This document shows, piece after piece, positions 50,944 through 60,581 of a stretch of 64,000 nt of DNA. The notes beneath the pieces are model-generated. The model saw only the letters and a list, made by a program, of their open reading frames with translations. It was not told the DNA's origin and ran no database searches. The stretch spans positions 59,286 to 123,285 of the forward strand of contig WLPT01000003.1 of NCBI GenBank assembly GCA_009698675.1, in the 5' to 3' direction. A program made the translations under genes and the position numbers. This DNA is from Actinomycetota bacterium. Lineage in GTDB: Bacteria > Actinomycetota > Actinomycetes > Nanopelagicales > Nanopelagicaceae. Position 1 is the stretch's first letter. The number at the start of each line of letters is the position of its first letter.

Positions 50944-51471
50944 ATGATTTGCCCGTTTTGCAGACACGATGACTCTCGAGTCGTTGACTCCAGACCGGCC
51001 GAAGATGGCACCCAGATCCGCCGTCGACGCGAGTGCCCACAGTGCGGTCAGCGCTTTTCAACGCAAGAGGTCGCCGTGCTCAGCATCATTAAACGCTCAG
51101 GGGCTACCGAGCCATTTAGTCGCGAGAAGGTTCTCGTAGGCGTGCGTAAGGCCTGTCAGGGACGGCCCGTTAATGAAGATGATTTAGTTTTACTAGCCCA
51201 GCGCGTAGAAGAGACTCTGCGTAGCACTGGTCAAGCTGAAATCGAGGCTCAAGAAGTGGGTATGGCCATCCTGGCTCCGCTTCGCGAGCTCGATGAGGTG
51301 GCTTACTTACGATATGCCTCGGTATACCGTAACTTTGCCTCCCTTGAAGATTTCGAAGGTGAGATTGCACTTCTGCGTGCTCTACCTTCGAACGTAAAAA
51401 CTGCAGATAACCCCCGTGCAGATGCAAGGCAAGAAAAAATATCTACCGGCAATGCACTATCGAACCAATAA
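50944..51471 (+). CDS. nrdR: Transcriptional repressor NrdR
   Basis: A 175-aa NrdR. The zinc ribbon has C3/C6 and C31/C34 (CPFC, CPQC) with the basic RRRREC segment, followed by an ATP-cone (about 49-139). It senses (d)ATP and represses ribonucleotide reductase genes. It lies 34 bp upstream of nrdJ, its expected target. The 207-bp leader contains AT-rich CTATA motifs at 50797 and 50822 that might be NrdR boxes, but they do not match well. The C-terminus extends about 20 residues past most homologues. Confidence 0.95.
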   Translation: MICPFCRHDDSRVVDSRPAEDGTQIRRRRECPQCGQRFSTQEVAVLSIIKRSGATEPFSREKVLVGVRKACQGRPVNEDDLVLLAQRVEETLRSTGQAEIEAQEVGMAILAPLRELDEVAYLRYASVYRNFASLEDFEGEIALLRALPSNVKTADNPRADARQEKISTGNALSNQ

Positions 51472-51505
51472 TTAAGACCTACTAAAGAAATACGGGGATC
51501 CACAT

Positions 51506-54340
51506 ATGTCAGAGACGGTTATCAACCGACCAGCCAAGATCAAAGCTCACAACACAATCAAGGGCAAGGGCTTAACGATCGAACGCATCTACACCAACGA
51601 GGGTATTCACCCATACGATGAAGTTAAATGGGAGCGCCGCGATGTAGTGCAGCAAAACTGGAAAACGGGTGAGACCGTATTTGAGCAACGTGGTGTTGAG
51701 TATCCAGATTTCTGGTCTGTAAATGCATCGACAATCGTTACAACAAAGTATTTCCGCGGCGCCGTTGGCGCTGAAAATCGCGAATGGTCACTTAAGCAGG
51801 TCATCGATCGCGTAGTTCTTACATATACCAAGGCCGGCAAAGAGCATGGCTACTTTGCAACAGATGCCGATGCAGAGATCTTTGAGCACGAGCTAACCCA
51901 CATGCTTATGCACCAGATTTTCTCTTTCAACTCACCAGTCTGGTTCAACGTTGGAACCAATGAGCCACAGCAAGTAAGTGCATGTTTTATTCTCTCTGTC
52001 GATGACACGATGGATAGCATTCTTAACTGGTATCGCGAAGAGGGAATGATTTTTAAGGGCGGCTCTGGCGCCGGACTGAACTTGTCCCGCATCCGTTCAT
52101 CTAAAGAGCTACTAAAATCAGGCGGAACCGCATCTGGGCCAGTCTCATTTATGCGTGGTGCCGATGCATCAGCTGGAACGATTAAATCAGGCGGAGCAAC
52201 ACGACGTGCGGCCAAGATGGTTGTACTCGATGTTAACCACCCAGATATCGAAGAGTTTATCGAGACTAAGGTCAATGAAGAGAACAAGATTCGCGCATTA
52301 CGCGATGCCGGATTTGATATGGATCTCGGTGGCAAGGACATTATCTCGGTCCAATATCAAAACGCTAACAACTCAGTTCGTGTATCTGATGAGTTCATGC
52401 GCGCAGTTGAAAAGGGCGAGGATTTTGGTTTAACCGCTCGCGCAACTGGTGAAGTTATCGACACTGTAGATGCAAAGTCACTCTTTACAAAGATGGCGCA
52501 AGCTGCATGGGCATGTGCCGATCCTGGAATTCAATATGACGACACAATCAATGATTGGCACACCAACCCAGAGACCGGTCGCATCAATGCATCGAACCCA
52601 TGCTCTGAGTACATGTCACTTGATAACTCATCATGTAACTTGGCCTCCCTTAACTTGCTCAAGTTCCTAAAATCAGATGGATCATTTGATGCAAAGACAT
52701 TTGGTCGGGCTGCAGAGATGATTATTACTGCAATGGATATCTCAATCTGTTTCGCAGATTTCCCAACTGAGGCCATTGGAGATACAACTAAGGCATACCG
52801 TCAACTTGGTATCGGTTATGCAAACCTCGGCGCGCTCTTGATGGCATCGGGTCTTGCCTATGACTCTGAGGGCGGACGTGCACTAGCTGGTGCGATTACA
52901 TCCTTGATGAGCGGAGTTACATTTAAGCGCTCAGCAGAGCTTGCTGGAATCGTCGGAGCTTATGCCGGCTTTGCACAGAACGCTAAAGCTCACGCCCGCG
53001 TGATGCGCAAGCATGCATCGGCATCTTCATCGGCCAAATCAGAGACAACACTTGATCGCGATGTATGGACCGAGGCTAATAAGGCTTGGGACTCATGTCT
53101 TTCAACAGGAGATAAGAACGGCTGGCGCAACGCCCAGATTTCAGTTCTAGCTCCAACCGGAACGATCGGTTTGATGATGGACTGCGATACAACTGGAATC
53201 GAGCCTGACTTCTCACTCGTTAAGTTTAAGAAGCTTGTCGGTGGCGGATCCATGCAGATCGTTAACCAGACTGTTCCTGCAGCCCTTCGCAAGCTTGGAT
53301 ATGCCGAAGAGACTATTGAAGCCATCGTTGAGTTCATTGCAGCTAACGGTCACGTCATCGATGCACCAGGCTTAAAGCCTGAGCACTACGACGTCTTTGA
53401 CTGCGCACTCGGTGCTCGCTCGATTGCACCGATGGGACACGTTCGAATGATGGCTGCATGCCAGCCATTCCTTTCCGGTGCGATCTCAAAGACTGTTAAC
53501 TTGCCATCGGATGCAACCGTTGAAGAGGTCGAAGAGGTTTACTACGAGGGTTGGAAGCTAGGACTTAAGGCCTTGGCCGTCTATCGCGATAACTGCAAAG
53601 TCGGTCAGCCTCTATCTGATGGCAAAGCGGCAAAGAGCGATACGCCAGTTGCACTTGCAACGCATCCTGCGACTCCACTTCGCAAGCGTCTACCAAAGTC
53701 ACGCCCATCAACGACTACATCGTTCTCAGTTGGTGGAGCCGAGGGTTACATGACATCGGGTGCATATGCCGATGGCGCACTTGGCGAGGTCTTCCTTAAG
53801 CTCGGTAAGCAGGGTTCGACTCTGGCCGGTGTCATGGACGCATTCTCAATCGCAGTTTCGATCGGACTTCAATACGGAGTTCCATTAGAGACCTTCGTTG
53901 AGAAGTTTACAAACCTACGCTTTGAGCCAGCTGGTATGACCGATGATGCAGATATCCGCATGGCGCAGTCCATGATGGATTACATCTTCCGTCGCTTGGC
54001 ACTGGATTACTTACCATTTGAATCTCGTAGCGCGATGGCCTTGTACACATCATCAGAGCGTGCCCGTGCATTAGAGACTGGCGAGTACACCGAGGATGTC
54101 GTTGAAGATTACGAAAACTTGGAAGTAACCTCTCCGGTTGCTCCTGTTCTCGTTGCACCAAAGCCAGTTGCAATCACTATCGATAGTAAGCAACAGTTTG
54201 GCTCATCAACTGAGTTGATGGAGGCGCTCTCTGGCGTCAAAGCCGATGCTCCTCTATGCATGACGTGCGGTGTAAAGATGCGCATGTCAGGTGCATGTTA
54301 TGTATGCGAAGGTTGTGGCAACACATCTGGTTGCTCATAA
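51506..54340 (+). CDS. nrdJ: Adenosylcobalamin-dependent ribonucleotide reductase NrdJ
   Basis: A 944-aa class II RNR that reduces ribonucleotides with a B12-generated thiyl radical, needing no oxygen. The barrel motifs SACFILSVDD, SGAGLNLSRIR and NPCSEYMSLDNSSCNL are present, as is APTGTIGLMMDCDTTGIEP. The C-terminal tail carries cysteine pairs (CMTCG, CYVCEGCG) in a zinc-ribbon-like arrangement, used for re-reduction. With the corrinoid genes it shows dependence on cobalamin. It is followed by a strong terminator. Confidence 0.96.
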   Translation: MSETVINRPAKIKAHNTIKGKGLTIERIYTNEGIHPYDEVKWERRDVVQQNWKTGETVFEQRGVEYPDFWSVNASTIVTTKYFRGAVGAENREWSLKQVIDRVVLTYTKAGKEHGYFATDADAEIFEHELTHMLMHQIFSFNSPVWFNVGTNEPQQVSACFILSVDDTMDSILNWYREEGMIFKGGSGAGLNLSRIRSSKELLKSGGTASGPVSFMRGADASAGTIKSGGATRRAAKMVVLDVNHPDIEEFIETKVNEENKIRALRDAGFDMDLGGKDIISVQYQNANNSVRVSDEFMRAVEKGEDFGLTARATGEVIDTVDAKSLFTKMAQAAWACADPGIQYDDTINDWHTNPETGRINASNPCSEYMSLDNSSCNLASLNLLKFLKSDGSFDAKTFGRAAEMIITAMDISICFADFPTEAIGDTTKAYRQLGIGYANLGALLMASGLAYDSEGGRALAGAITSLMSGVTFKRSAELAGIVGAYAGFAQNAKAHARVMRKHASASSSAKSETTLDRDVWTEANKAWDSCLSTGDKNGWRNAQISVLAPTGTIGLMMDCDTTGIEPDFSLVKFKKLVGGGSMQIVNQTVPAALRKLGYAEETIEAIVEFIAANGHVIDAPGLKPEHYDVFDCALGARSIAPMGHVRMMAACQPFLSGAISKTVNLPSDATVEEVEEVYYEGWKLGLKALAVYRDNCKVGQPLSDGKAAKSDTPVALATHPATPLRKRLPKSRPSTTTSFSVGGAEGYMTSGAYADGALGEVFLKLGKQGSTLAGVMDAFSIAVSIGLQYGVPLETFVEKFTNLRFEPAGMTDDADIRMAQSMMDYIFRRLALDYLPFESRSAMALYTSSERARALETGEYTEDVVEDYENLEVTSPVAPVLVAPKPVAITIDSKQQFGSSTELMEALSGVKADAPLCMTCGVKMRMSGACYVCEGCGNTSGCS

Positions 54341-54360
54341 AAAGTAATTACACTTAGTTA

Positions 54361-54395
54361 AAACCCCGCCAATCACTGCGATTGGCGGGGTTTTT
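54361..54395 (+). terminator. Terminator after nrdJ
   Basis: A 13-bp perfect stem (AACCCCGCCAATC / GATTGGCGGGGTT) with loop ACTGC and a T5 tail. Confidence 0.92.
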
Positions 54396-54570
54396 CTATC
54401 TACAGTTCTGTAGGTCACAGGCGAAATGGGGTAGCACTCACGAAAGAACCCCACAAGTAGTTCTCAGCAACCTTTACACCTTCTATCTACTCCAAACTCC
54501 ACACTGCATACATAAAGCAGTTATCACCAAATAGGTGAATTAAACTGACTTTAGGGAGCTAGGTAAGAAA

Positions 54571-55083
54571 ATGACTACCAAGAAAAGCGTTCGAACATTA
54601 GTTGTACTTGCACTAATCGCTGGAGTTGGATTTGCACCATCTGCAAATGCTGCTACAAAACCAACCCTCGCACAAAAACTACAACTGCAATATATTGTTG
54701 AAGAAGAGAAGTTAGCCCGAGATGTATATGCATACTTGGCAACTAACACAACGACTCAAAAGTTCTCAAATATAACCAGGTCTGAACAGACTCATATGGA
54801 TCAGATTGCTGCGGTTTTAAAGACTTACAACTTTTTCAATCCCACTTTAACCCGCGCACCAGGCGTATTTAGAGATGCCAAACTTCAAGCTCTCTATAAT
54901 GATCTGATTGCAAAGGGATCTGTTGACTATGTATCTGCGATGGGCGTAGGGGTTGCAATCGAGGAGCTCGATATCTCAGATTTAGCAAAGATGCTTAAGT
55001 CATCAATGCCAGCAGATATGAAGCTAGCCCTTGATAACTTAATGAGGGGCTCTGTAAACCACTTAGCAGCCTTTAAACGCTAA
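54571..55083 (+). CDS. Secreted DUF2202 ferritin-like protein
   Basis: A 170-aa protein with a Sec signal (cleavage after ANA, residue 27) and a helical domain starting with the DUF2202 hallmark EEEKLARDVY. Later SEQTHMDQI and AIEELDISDL supply the Glu/His residues of a ferritin-like four-helix bundle. The function is unknown; metal binding outside the membrane is plausible. The upstream 230 bp contain the nrdJ terminator and an inverted pair TCACC/GGTGA at 54524-54538. Its own terminator follows at once. Confidence 0.86.
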   Translation: MTTKKSVRTLVVLALIAGVGFAPSANAATKPTLAQKLQLQYIVEEEKLARDVYAYLATNTTTQKFSNITRSEQTHMDQIAAVLKTYNFFNPTLTRAPGVFRDAKLQALYNDLIAKGSVDYVSAMGVGVAIEELDISDLAKMLKSSMPADMKLALDNLMRGSVNHLAAFKR

Positions 55084-55097
55084 AGAGTTAACGCAGA

Positions 55098-55133
55098 AAC
55101 TCCCTCGGTGAAATCGCCGGGGGAGTTTTTTTA
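55098..55133. terminator. Terminator between DUF2202 and dioxygenase genes
   Basis: AACTCCCTCGG pairs with CCGGGGGAGTT, with slight imperfection, then T7. It ends next to the convergent dioxygenase stop and may serve both strands. Confidence 0.8.
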
Positions 55134-55134
55134 T

Positions 55135-55908
55135 TTAGGCAACGAGGATGCTGCGCTTGCTTAGGCCCATGAAGTAGCCATCGATGAGAGTTTGTGAAGG
55201 AGTATCGATAGAAGTAGATGCTCCAAGTGCGATAAATAATGGAGTGAAATGTTCAACCGTTGGGTGGGCATAAGGCATTCCTGGGGCGAGCTCGCGATAG
55301 TTTGAGAGCGAATCGATATCACCCGCCGCGAGTGCGCCAGCTGCCCATGCATCGAATTCGCTAGACCAACTTGGTGCGACTGCATCAGTAGTCCAGTCAC
55401 GTAAATAGCGCAGACCATGTGTCATAAATCCAGAGCCGATAATAAGTACACCCTGATCGCGCAGTGGCTGTAAACGTTTACCGAGTTCGAGCAGTTTCTT
55501 GGGATCACTCGTTGGCATCGACATCTGCACAACTGGAATATCGGCCTCGGGGTACATAACTTTCAACGGCACCCATGCACCGTGATCTAAACCGCGAACG
55601 GATTGATGGAGTGGTTCATTATCTGGCATCATCGAGGCCAGGAGATTTGAAATCTCGGTGGCATCTGGGCTCTTATATGTCATCTCATAAAACTTGCGAT
55701 CAAAGCCGCTGAAGTCATAGACCAGCGGGGCGTTTGCGACGGGATTGCTCAAAGTTACGGGCTGGGACTCCCAGTGGGCGCTGACGATAACTATCGCCTT
55801 AGGCTTTTCGATTCCTGCAGAGATTGCACGTAGCTGCGAGCTCCACAGCAGATCATCGAGAAGCATGGGGGCGCCATGGCCGATGTAGAGGGCGGGCATC
55901 TTTGTCAT
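55135..55908 (-). CDS. DODA-type extradiol ring-cleavage dioxygenase
   Basis: A 257-aa class III extradiol dioxygenase of the 4,5-DOPA/YgiD type. The metal-site histidines are in YIGHGAPM, VSAHWES and later MTHGLRYL. It opens catechol-like rings using Fe2+ or Zn2+. ATG 55908 gives normal family length; the longer frame runs through the palindromic operator. It is divergent from prpB. The physiological substrate is unknown; relatives are induced by quinones or phenols. Confidence 0.87.
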   Translation of the reverse strand: MTKMPALYIGHGAPMLLDDLLWSSQLRAISAGIEKPKAIVIVSAHWESQPVTLSNPVANAPLVYDFSGFDRKFYEMTYKSPDATEISNLLASMMPDNEPLHQSVRGLDHGAWVPLKVMYPEADIPVVQMSMPTSDPKKLLELGKRLQPLRDQGVLIIGSGFMTHGLRYLRDWTTDAVAPSWSSEFDAWAAGALAAGDIDSLSNYRELAPGMPYAHPTVEHFTPLFIALGASTSIDTPSQTLIDGYFMGLSKRSILVA

Positions 55909-55925
55909 ATGGGAGAGCCTACTCG

Positions 55926-55949
55926 ATATAGTTGAAGTTTCAACTATAT
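55926..55949. promoter_or_regulatory. MarR-type palindromic operator
   Basis: ATATAGTTGAA-GT-TTCAACTATAT, with perfect 11-bp arms around two bases, lies 18 bp before the dioxygenase ATG. AGTTGAA/TTCAACT arms are typical of MarR-family sites controlling phenol- or quinone-responsive genes. No MarR gene is adjacent. Confidence 0.7.
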
Positions 55950-56025
55950 AACCTTCCCGAATCATGACGGGCGCTATAAATGCGACGAGATTTGCATTGA
56001 GATTAAGGCTCGTTAGACTCAAGAC

Positions 56026-56907
56026 ATGAGGAAACTTTCACCTGGCGCCCGTTTTAAACAAGCGCTGGGCGAGGAGCTTCCACTCCAAATAATCGGGACA
56101 ATCAACGCAAACCACGCTCTTTTGGCCAAGCGTGCCGGTTACCGAGCTATCTATCTCTCAGGCGGGGGAGTTGCCGCAGGCTCAATGGGGATTCCAGATC
56201 TTGGAATAACAACTCTTGAGGATGTCCTGACCGATGTTCGCCGCATTACAAATGTCTGCGATACGCCGCTGCTAGTCGATGCCGATACTGGCTTTGGCGC
56301 CTCGGCCTTTAACATTGGGCGCACGGTTAAAGATTTAATTAAGGCCGGCGCAGCTGCAATGCATATCGAGGATCAAGTTGGTGCAAAGCGCTGCGGGCAC
56401 CGACCAAATAAAGAGGTCGTGTCAAAGAGCGAAATGGTCGATCGCATTAAAGCTGCAGTCGATGCCCGAAGCGATGATGATTTTTCAATTATGGCCCGTA
56501 CCGATGCGATCGCAGTTGAGGGTATAGATGCTGCTATTGAGCGCGTACATGCATATATCGAAGCCGGCGCCGATCTAATTTTCCCTGAAGCCATTCGTAC
56601 GTTGGATGATTACGCAAAGTTTTCAGCGGCAGTGTCGAAGCCAATTTTAGCCAATATCACTGAGTTCGGTCTAACACCGCTATTTACTCGTGATGAGCTC
56701 GCTGTACATGGTGCCTCAATGATTTTGTATCCACTCTCAGCCTTTAGAGCGATGAATAAGGCGGCTGAAAATATCTACGAAACTATTCGTAGAGAGGGTA
56801 CTCAAGCCAATGTTATTGACACGATGCAGACCCGTGAAGAGCTCTACGACCGTATTAACTATTACGAATATGAAAAGGCAATCGACAAGTATTTGGAGAA
56901 AAACTAA
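56026..56907 (+). CDS. prpB: 2-Methylisocitrate lyase
   Basis: A 293-aa lyase of the isocitrate lyase/PEP mutase family that splits 2-methylisocitrate to pyruvate and succinate. The metal-site DADTGFG and the active loop KRCGHRPNK are present; the latter favours PrpB over other family members. First gene of prpBCD, which burns propionyl-CoA. prpC starts directly after the stop. Confidence 0.93.
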   Translation: MRKLSPGARFKQALGEELPLQIIGTINANHALLAKRAGYRAIYLSGGGVAAGSMGIPDLGITTLEDVLTDVRRITNVCDTPLLVDADTGFGASAFNIGRTVKDLIKAGAAAMHIEDQVGAKRCGHRPNKEVVSKSEMVDRIKAAVDARSDDDFSIMARTDAIAVEGIDAAIERVHAYIEAGADLIFPEAIRTLDDYAKFSAAVSKPILANITEFGLTPLFTRDELAVHGASMILYPLSAFRAMNKAAENIYETIRREGTQANVIDTMQTREELYDRINYYEYEKAIDKYLEKN

Positions 56908-58044
56908 ATGGCCGAGTTCAAACCTAAAAAATCCGTAGCACTCTCGGGTGTACCTGCTGGAAATACCGCGCTCTGCAGCGTTGGTAAGAGTGGAAACGAC
57001 CTTCACTATCGTGGCTATGACATCGCAGATTTAGCTGCCCACTGTGAGTTCGAAGAGGTTGCCTACCTTTTAATTCATGGAACACTTCCAACGCAGCTCC
57101 AGCTCACTGCCTACAAAACAAAGCTCAAGGGACTTCGCGGACTTCCAGATCAAGTTAAAGCCATTCTCGAACAGGTTCCAGCAACTGCCCATCCCATGGA
57201 TGTTATGCGCACTGGAGTTTCGGCCCTTGGCTGCGTGACTCCAGAGGGAGCATCACATAGTGAAGATGGCGCTAAAGAGATTGCCGATAAGTTAATTGCC
57301 TGTTTGAACTCAATGCTTTTGTACTGGTACCACTTCGCCAACTCCGGAAAGAGAATCACCGTAGAAACCGACGATGATTCAATTGGCGGACATTTCTTGC
57401 ATTTGCTACATGGCGCACCACAGAGCGAACTCTGGGTTAAATCAATGCATGCATCGCTAATTTTGTATGCCGAGCACGAATTTAACGCCTCAACATTTAC
57501 CGCCCGTGTTATTGCAGGTACAGGTTCAGATATGTACTCAGCAATCACCGGGGCAATCGGTGCACTCCGTGGACCAAAGCATGGTGGAGCAAATGAAGTA
57601 GCTCTAGAGATTCAAGAGCGCTACACATCTGCTGATCAGGCCGAGGCCGATATCCGTGCACGCGTTGCAGCTAAGGAAGTTGTCATCGGTTTTGGTCACC
57701 CGGTCTATACCGTCTCTGATCCTCGCAATGAGATTATTAAGGCCATCTCATTGGAGCTCTCTGAAGATAATGGCGACACTGGCCTGTATGCAATCGCTGA
57801 GCGAATCGAATCTGTGATGTGGGATGCTAAAAATATGTTCCCGAACCTTGACTGGTTCTCGGCCGTTTCATATAACCAGATGAAGATTCCAACAGCGTTT
57901 TTCACACCAATATTTGTGATTGCTCGTACTACTGGTTGGGCAGCTCACGTTATTGAACAACGTATCGATAACAAGATTATCCGTCCAAGTGCCAACTACA
58001 CCGGTCCTGAGGATTTAACCTTCCAACCAATAGAAAAGCGATAG
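56908..58044 (+). CDS. prpC: 2-Methylcitrate synthase
   Basis: A 378-aa citrate synthase-fold enzyme condensing propionyl-CoA with oxaloacetate. The histidine/aspartate catalytic regions are visible as [21 protein letters not shown] and GFGHPVY. Citrate synthase activity cannot be excluded by sequence alone, but the place between prpB and prpD decides the call. Spacing on both sides is 0-12 bp. Confidence 0.93.
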   Translation: MAEFKPKKSVALSGVPAGNTALCSVGKSGNDLHYRGYDIADLAAHCEFEEVAYLLIHGTLPTQLQLTAYKTKLKGLRGLPDQVKAILEQVPATAHPMDVMRTGVSALGCVTPEGASHSEDGAKEIADKLIACLNSMLLYWYHFANSGKRITVETDDDSIGGHFLHLLHGAPQSELWVKSMHASLILYAEHEFNASTFTARVIAGTGSDMYSAITGAIGALRGPKHGGANEVALEIQERYTSADQAEADIRARVAAKEVVIGFGHPVYTVSDPRNEIIKAISLELSEDNGDTGLYAIAERIESVMWDAKNMFPNLDWFSAVSYNQMKIPTAFFTPIFVIARTTGWAAHVIEQRIDNKIIRPSANYTGPEDLTFQPIEKR

Positions 58045-58056
58045 GTGTATTCGTAA

Positions 58057-59496
58057 ATGTCTAGTCACATCACAAAATCAAATCAGCCATATGATCAAGA
58101 GATCATTGACATTGTTGATTACGTTCAAAACTATGAGATCACTTCACCCGTTGCCTATGAGACTGCATGGAACTGCTTTATGGACACTCTCGGTTGTGGC
58201 TTAGAGGCCCTTGAATATGAGGCCTGTACTAAGTTGCTCGGCCCAGTTGCCGAAGGTGTAACCGTTACTGACGGTGTAAAAGTTCCAGGTACATCCCATG
58301 TCTTAGATCCAGTACAGGGCGCCTTCAATATCGGCGCCATGATTCGCTGGTTAGATTTCAATGACACGTGGTTAGCTGCTGAATGGGGACATCCATCAGA
58401 TAACTTAGGCGGCATTCTTGCAACCGCTGACTGGCTATCTCGCACAACGGATAAGAAGTTCACGATCAAAGATGTTCTAACGGCCATGATTAAAGCCCAC
58501 GAAATTCAGGGCTGTATTGCACTTGAAAACTCATTTAATAAAGTCGGACTAGACCACGTTGTTCTTGTGAAAGTCGCATCTACAGCAGTTGTTGCACAGA
58601 TGATGGGTTTAACTCGTGATCAAATACTGGCTGCAGTCTCACTTGCATGGGTAGATGGCCAGTCCCTTCGCACCTATCGTCACTTTCCAAATGCCGGCTC
58701 ACGCAAATCATGGGCCGCCGGAGATGCAACTTCGCGTGCGGTGCGTTTAGCGTTAATCGCAAAGACTGGCGAAATGGGTTATCCATCGGCACTGACTGCG
58801 AAAATATGGGGCTTTTATGACGTTTCATTTAAAGGCAATGCATTTAAATTTCAACGTCCATACGGCTCTTATGTAATGGAGAATGTGTTGTTTAAGATTT
58901 CTTTTCCTGCTGAGTTCCATTCGCAGACTGCAGTTGAAGCGGCGATGACTTTGCACAGCGCAATGGTGGCTGCCGGCAAGACCGAGTCAGATATTAAGAA
59001 AGTCACGATCCGCACACATGAGGCCTGTATTCGAATCATTGATAAGAAAGGCCCGCTCAATAACCCTGCCGATCGCGATCACTGCATCCAGTACATGGTC
59101 GCTGTGCCACTTATCTTCGGTCGCTTAACTGCTCGCGACTATGAAGATAACATCGCATCCGATCCTCGTATTGATGATCTACGCGAGAAGATTGTCTGTG
59201 TTGAGGACACAACTTTTACTGCCGACTATCACGATCCGCAAAAGCGTTCGATAGCTAATGCGCTAACCATTGAGTTCAATGATGGCAGTGTTTTGGGTGA
59301 AGAGGTCGTTGAGTATCCAATTGGTCACGCCCGTCGACGTACTGCAGGGATTCCACTTCTGATTGAAAAATACAAGGTTAATCTTGCACGTATTTTCGAT
59401 GCACCAACGCAGGAGAAAATCTTGGCGTTGTCGCTTGATTATGAGACATTGATTGCCACTCCCGTTAATGAGTTTATGGATTTAATGGCGCTGTAA
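58057..59496 (+). CDS. prpD: 2-Methylcitrate dehydratase
   Basis: A 479-aa MmgE/PrpD-family dehydratase turning 2-methylcitrate into 2-methylaconitate and, with aconitase, onward to 2-methylisocitrate. IRWLDFNDTWLAAEWGHPSDNLGG and SFPAEFHSQTAVEA are typical PrpD segments. With prpB and prpC it completes the core of the cycle; no prpE or regulator is adjacent. The stop shares a base with the next start. Confidence 0.94.
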   Translation: MSSHITKSNQPYDQEIIDIVDYVQNYEITSPVAYETAWNCFMDTLGCGLEALEYEACTKLLGPVAEGVTVTDGVKVPGTSHVLDPVQGAFNIGAMIRWLDFNDTWLAAEWGHPSDNLGGILATADWLSRTTDKKFTIKDVLTAMIKAHEIQGCIALENSFNKVGLDHVVLVKVASTAVVAQMMGLTRDQILAAVSLAWVDGQSLRTYRHFPNAGSRKSWAAGDATSRAVRLALIAKTGEMGYPSALTAKIWGFYDVSFKGNAFKFQRPYGSYVMENVLFKISFPAEFHSQTAVEAAMTLHSAMVAAGKTESDIKKVTIRTHEACIRIIDKKGPLNNPADRDHCIQYMVAVPLIFGRLTARDYEDNIASDPRIDDLREKIVCVEDTTFTADYHDPQKRSIANALTIEFNDGSVLGEEVVEYPIGHARRRTAGIPLLIEKYKVNLARIFDAPTQEKILALSLDYETLIATPVNEFMDLMAL

Positions 59497-60569
59497 TGAG
59501 TCGGATACTTATTGCGCCTGACTCCTTTAAGGGAAGTGCAACGAGTATTGAAGTAGCCCGTGCAATTGTGAAAGGTTGGCAATCAGTTCGCCCTGGTGAC
59601 GAGTTGATTCAAATTCCTTTTGCCGATGGCGGCGAAGGCTCTTTGCTTGCCATTGAATGCGCACGACCAGATTCTGAACGTATTTATTGCCCCGAAGTTT
59701 CCCCTGATGCATATTGGCTTTTGCTAGATGGATCAACTGCCGTAGTCGAACTGGCTCAGACTTCGGGGTTAACTCTTTTGCCAGCATTAGATCCTATGGG
59801 TGCGCACACTTTCGCCTTTGGTCAAGTTTTAGCGAAGGCAGCACAAGATTCACGGGTGAGGCGGATTTATTGCGCACTTGGCGGATCAGCAAGCACCGAT
59901 GGTGGTGTTGGCGCATTGATGGCGTTGGGTTTTGAATTCTTGGATTCACATGGAGTCAGCGTTGGCTTAGGTGGGCAAGCCCTGTTGCAGATTGCAAACA
60001 TTTCAACCTCGCGTGCAATTGTGCCCCCACGAGGTGGAGTCTTTCTACTTGTCGATGTTCAATCGCCACTTCAAGGAGCAAAGGGTGCGGCTTCAGTATT
60101 TGCTCCACAAAAAGGTGCAACACAGGAGCAGGTGTCAGAACTCGAATATGGGCTACAACATTTCGCAACTCTCACAGGGCAAGATGATAGCCCCGGTAGT
60201 GGAGCAGCAGGAGGAACTGCATTTGGCCTTAGTACGCTCTGGGGTGCAACGATTGAGAACGGTGCTGCCAAAATTGCAGATCTCTGCGGAATCGAGAGTG
60301 CATTGATTGGCACTGATTTAGTAATTACTGGTGAGGGACGTTTAGATTCTCAAAGCTTTCAAGGCAAAGTTGTTGGGCACATGAGTCAACGTGCCGCCGC
60401 TGCACACGTTCCAATTGCATACTGTGTCGGTTCACTTGAAGGAGTTTTTCCATCGCAGTGCATTGGGGGAGTATCGCTAACTGAAATTGCGGGAAGTTCT
60501 GCGTTGGCAATCCACGATGCGGATAAATACCTCTTTGAGGCGGGTATACAGCTCAGCAATCTCCTATAA
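59496..60569 (+). CDS. Glycerate kinase
   Basis: A 357-aa kinase of the GlxK/GarK family. LIAPDSFKGSATS and PFADGGEGS form the N-terminal nucleotide/substrate signature, and CALGGSASTDGGVGALMALGF is the second conserved block. It makes 2- or 3-phosphoglycerate from D-glycerate. The TAATG overlap with prpD places it in the prp transcript, an uncommon partnership. A 2-hydroxyacid dehydrogenase follows, so the pair could carry hydroxypyruvate to phosphoglycerate. Confidence 0.92.
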   Translation: MSRILIAPDSFKGSATSIEVARAIVKGWQSVRPGDELIQIPFADGGEGSLLAIECARPDSERIYCPEVSPDAYWLLLDGSTAVVELAQTSGLTLLPALDPMGAHTFAFGQVLAKAAQDSRVRRIYCALGGSASTDGGVGALMALGFEFLDSHGVSVGLGGQALLQIANISTSRAIVPPRGGVFLLVDVQSPLQGAKGAASVFAPQKGATQEQVSELEYGLQHFATLTGQDDSPGSGAAGGTAFGLSTLWGATIENGAAKIADLCGIESALIGTDLVITGEGRLDSQSFQGKVVGHMSQRAAAAHVPIAYCVGSLEGVFPSQCIGGVSLTEIAGSSALAIHDADKYLFEAGIQLSNLL

Positions 60570-60581
60570 TATTTCAATCAT

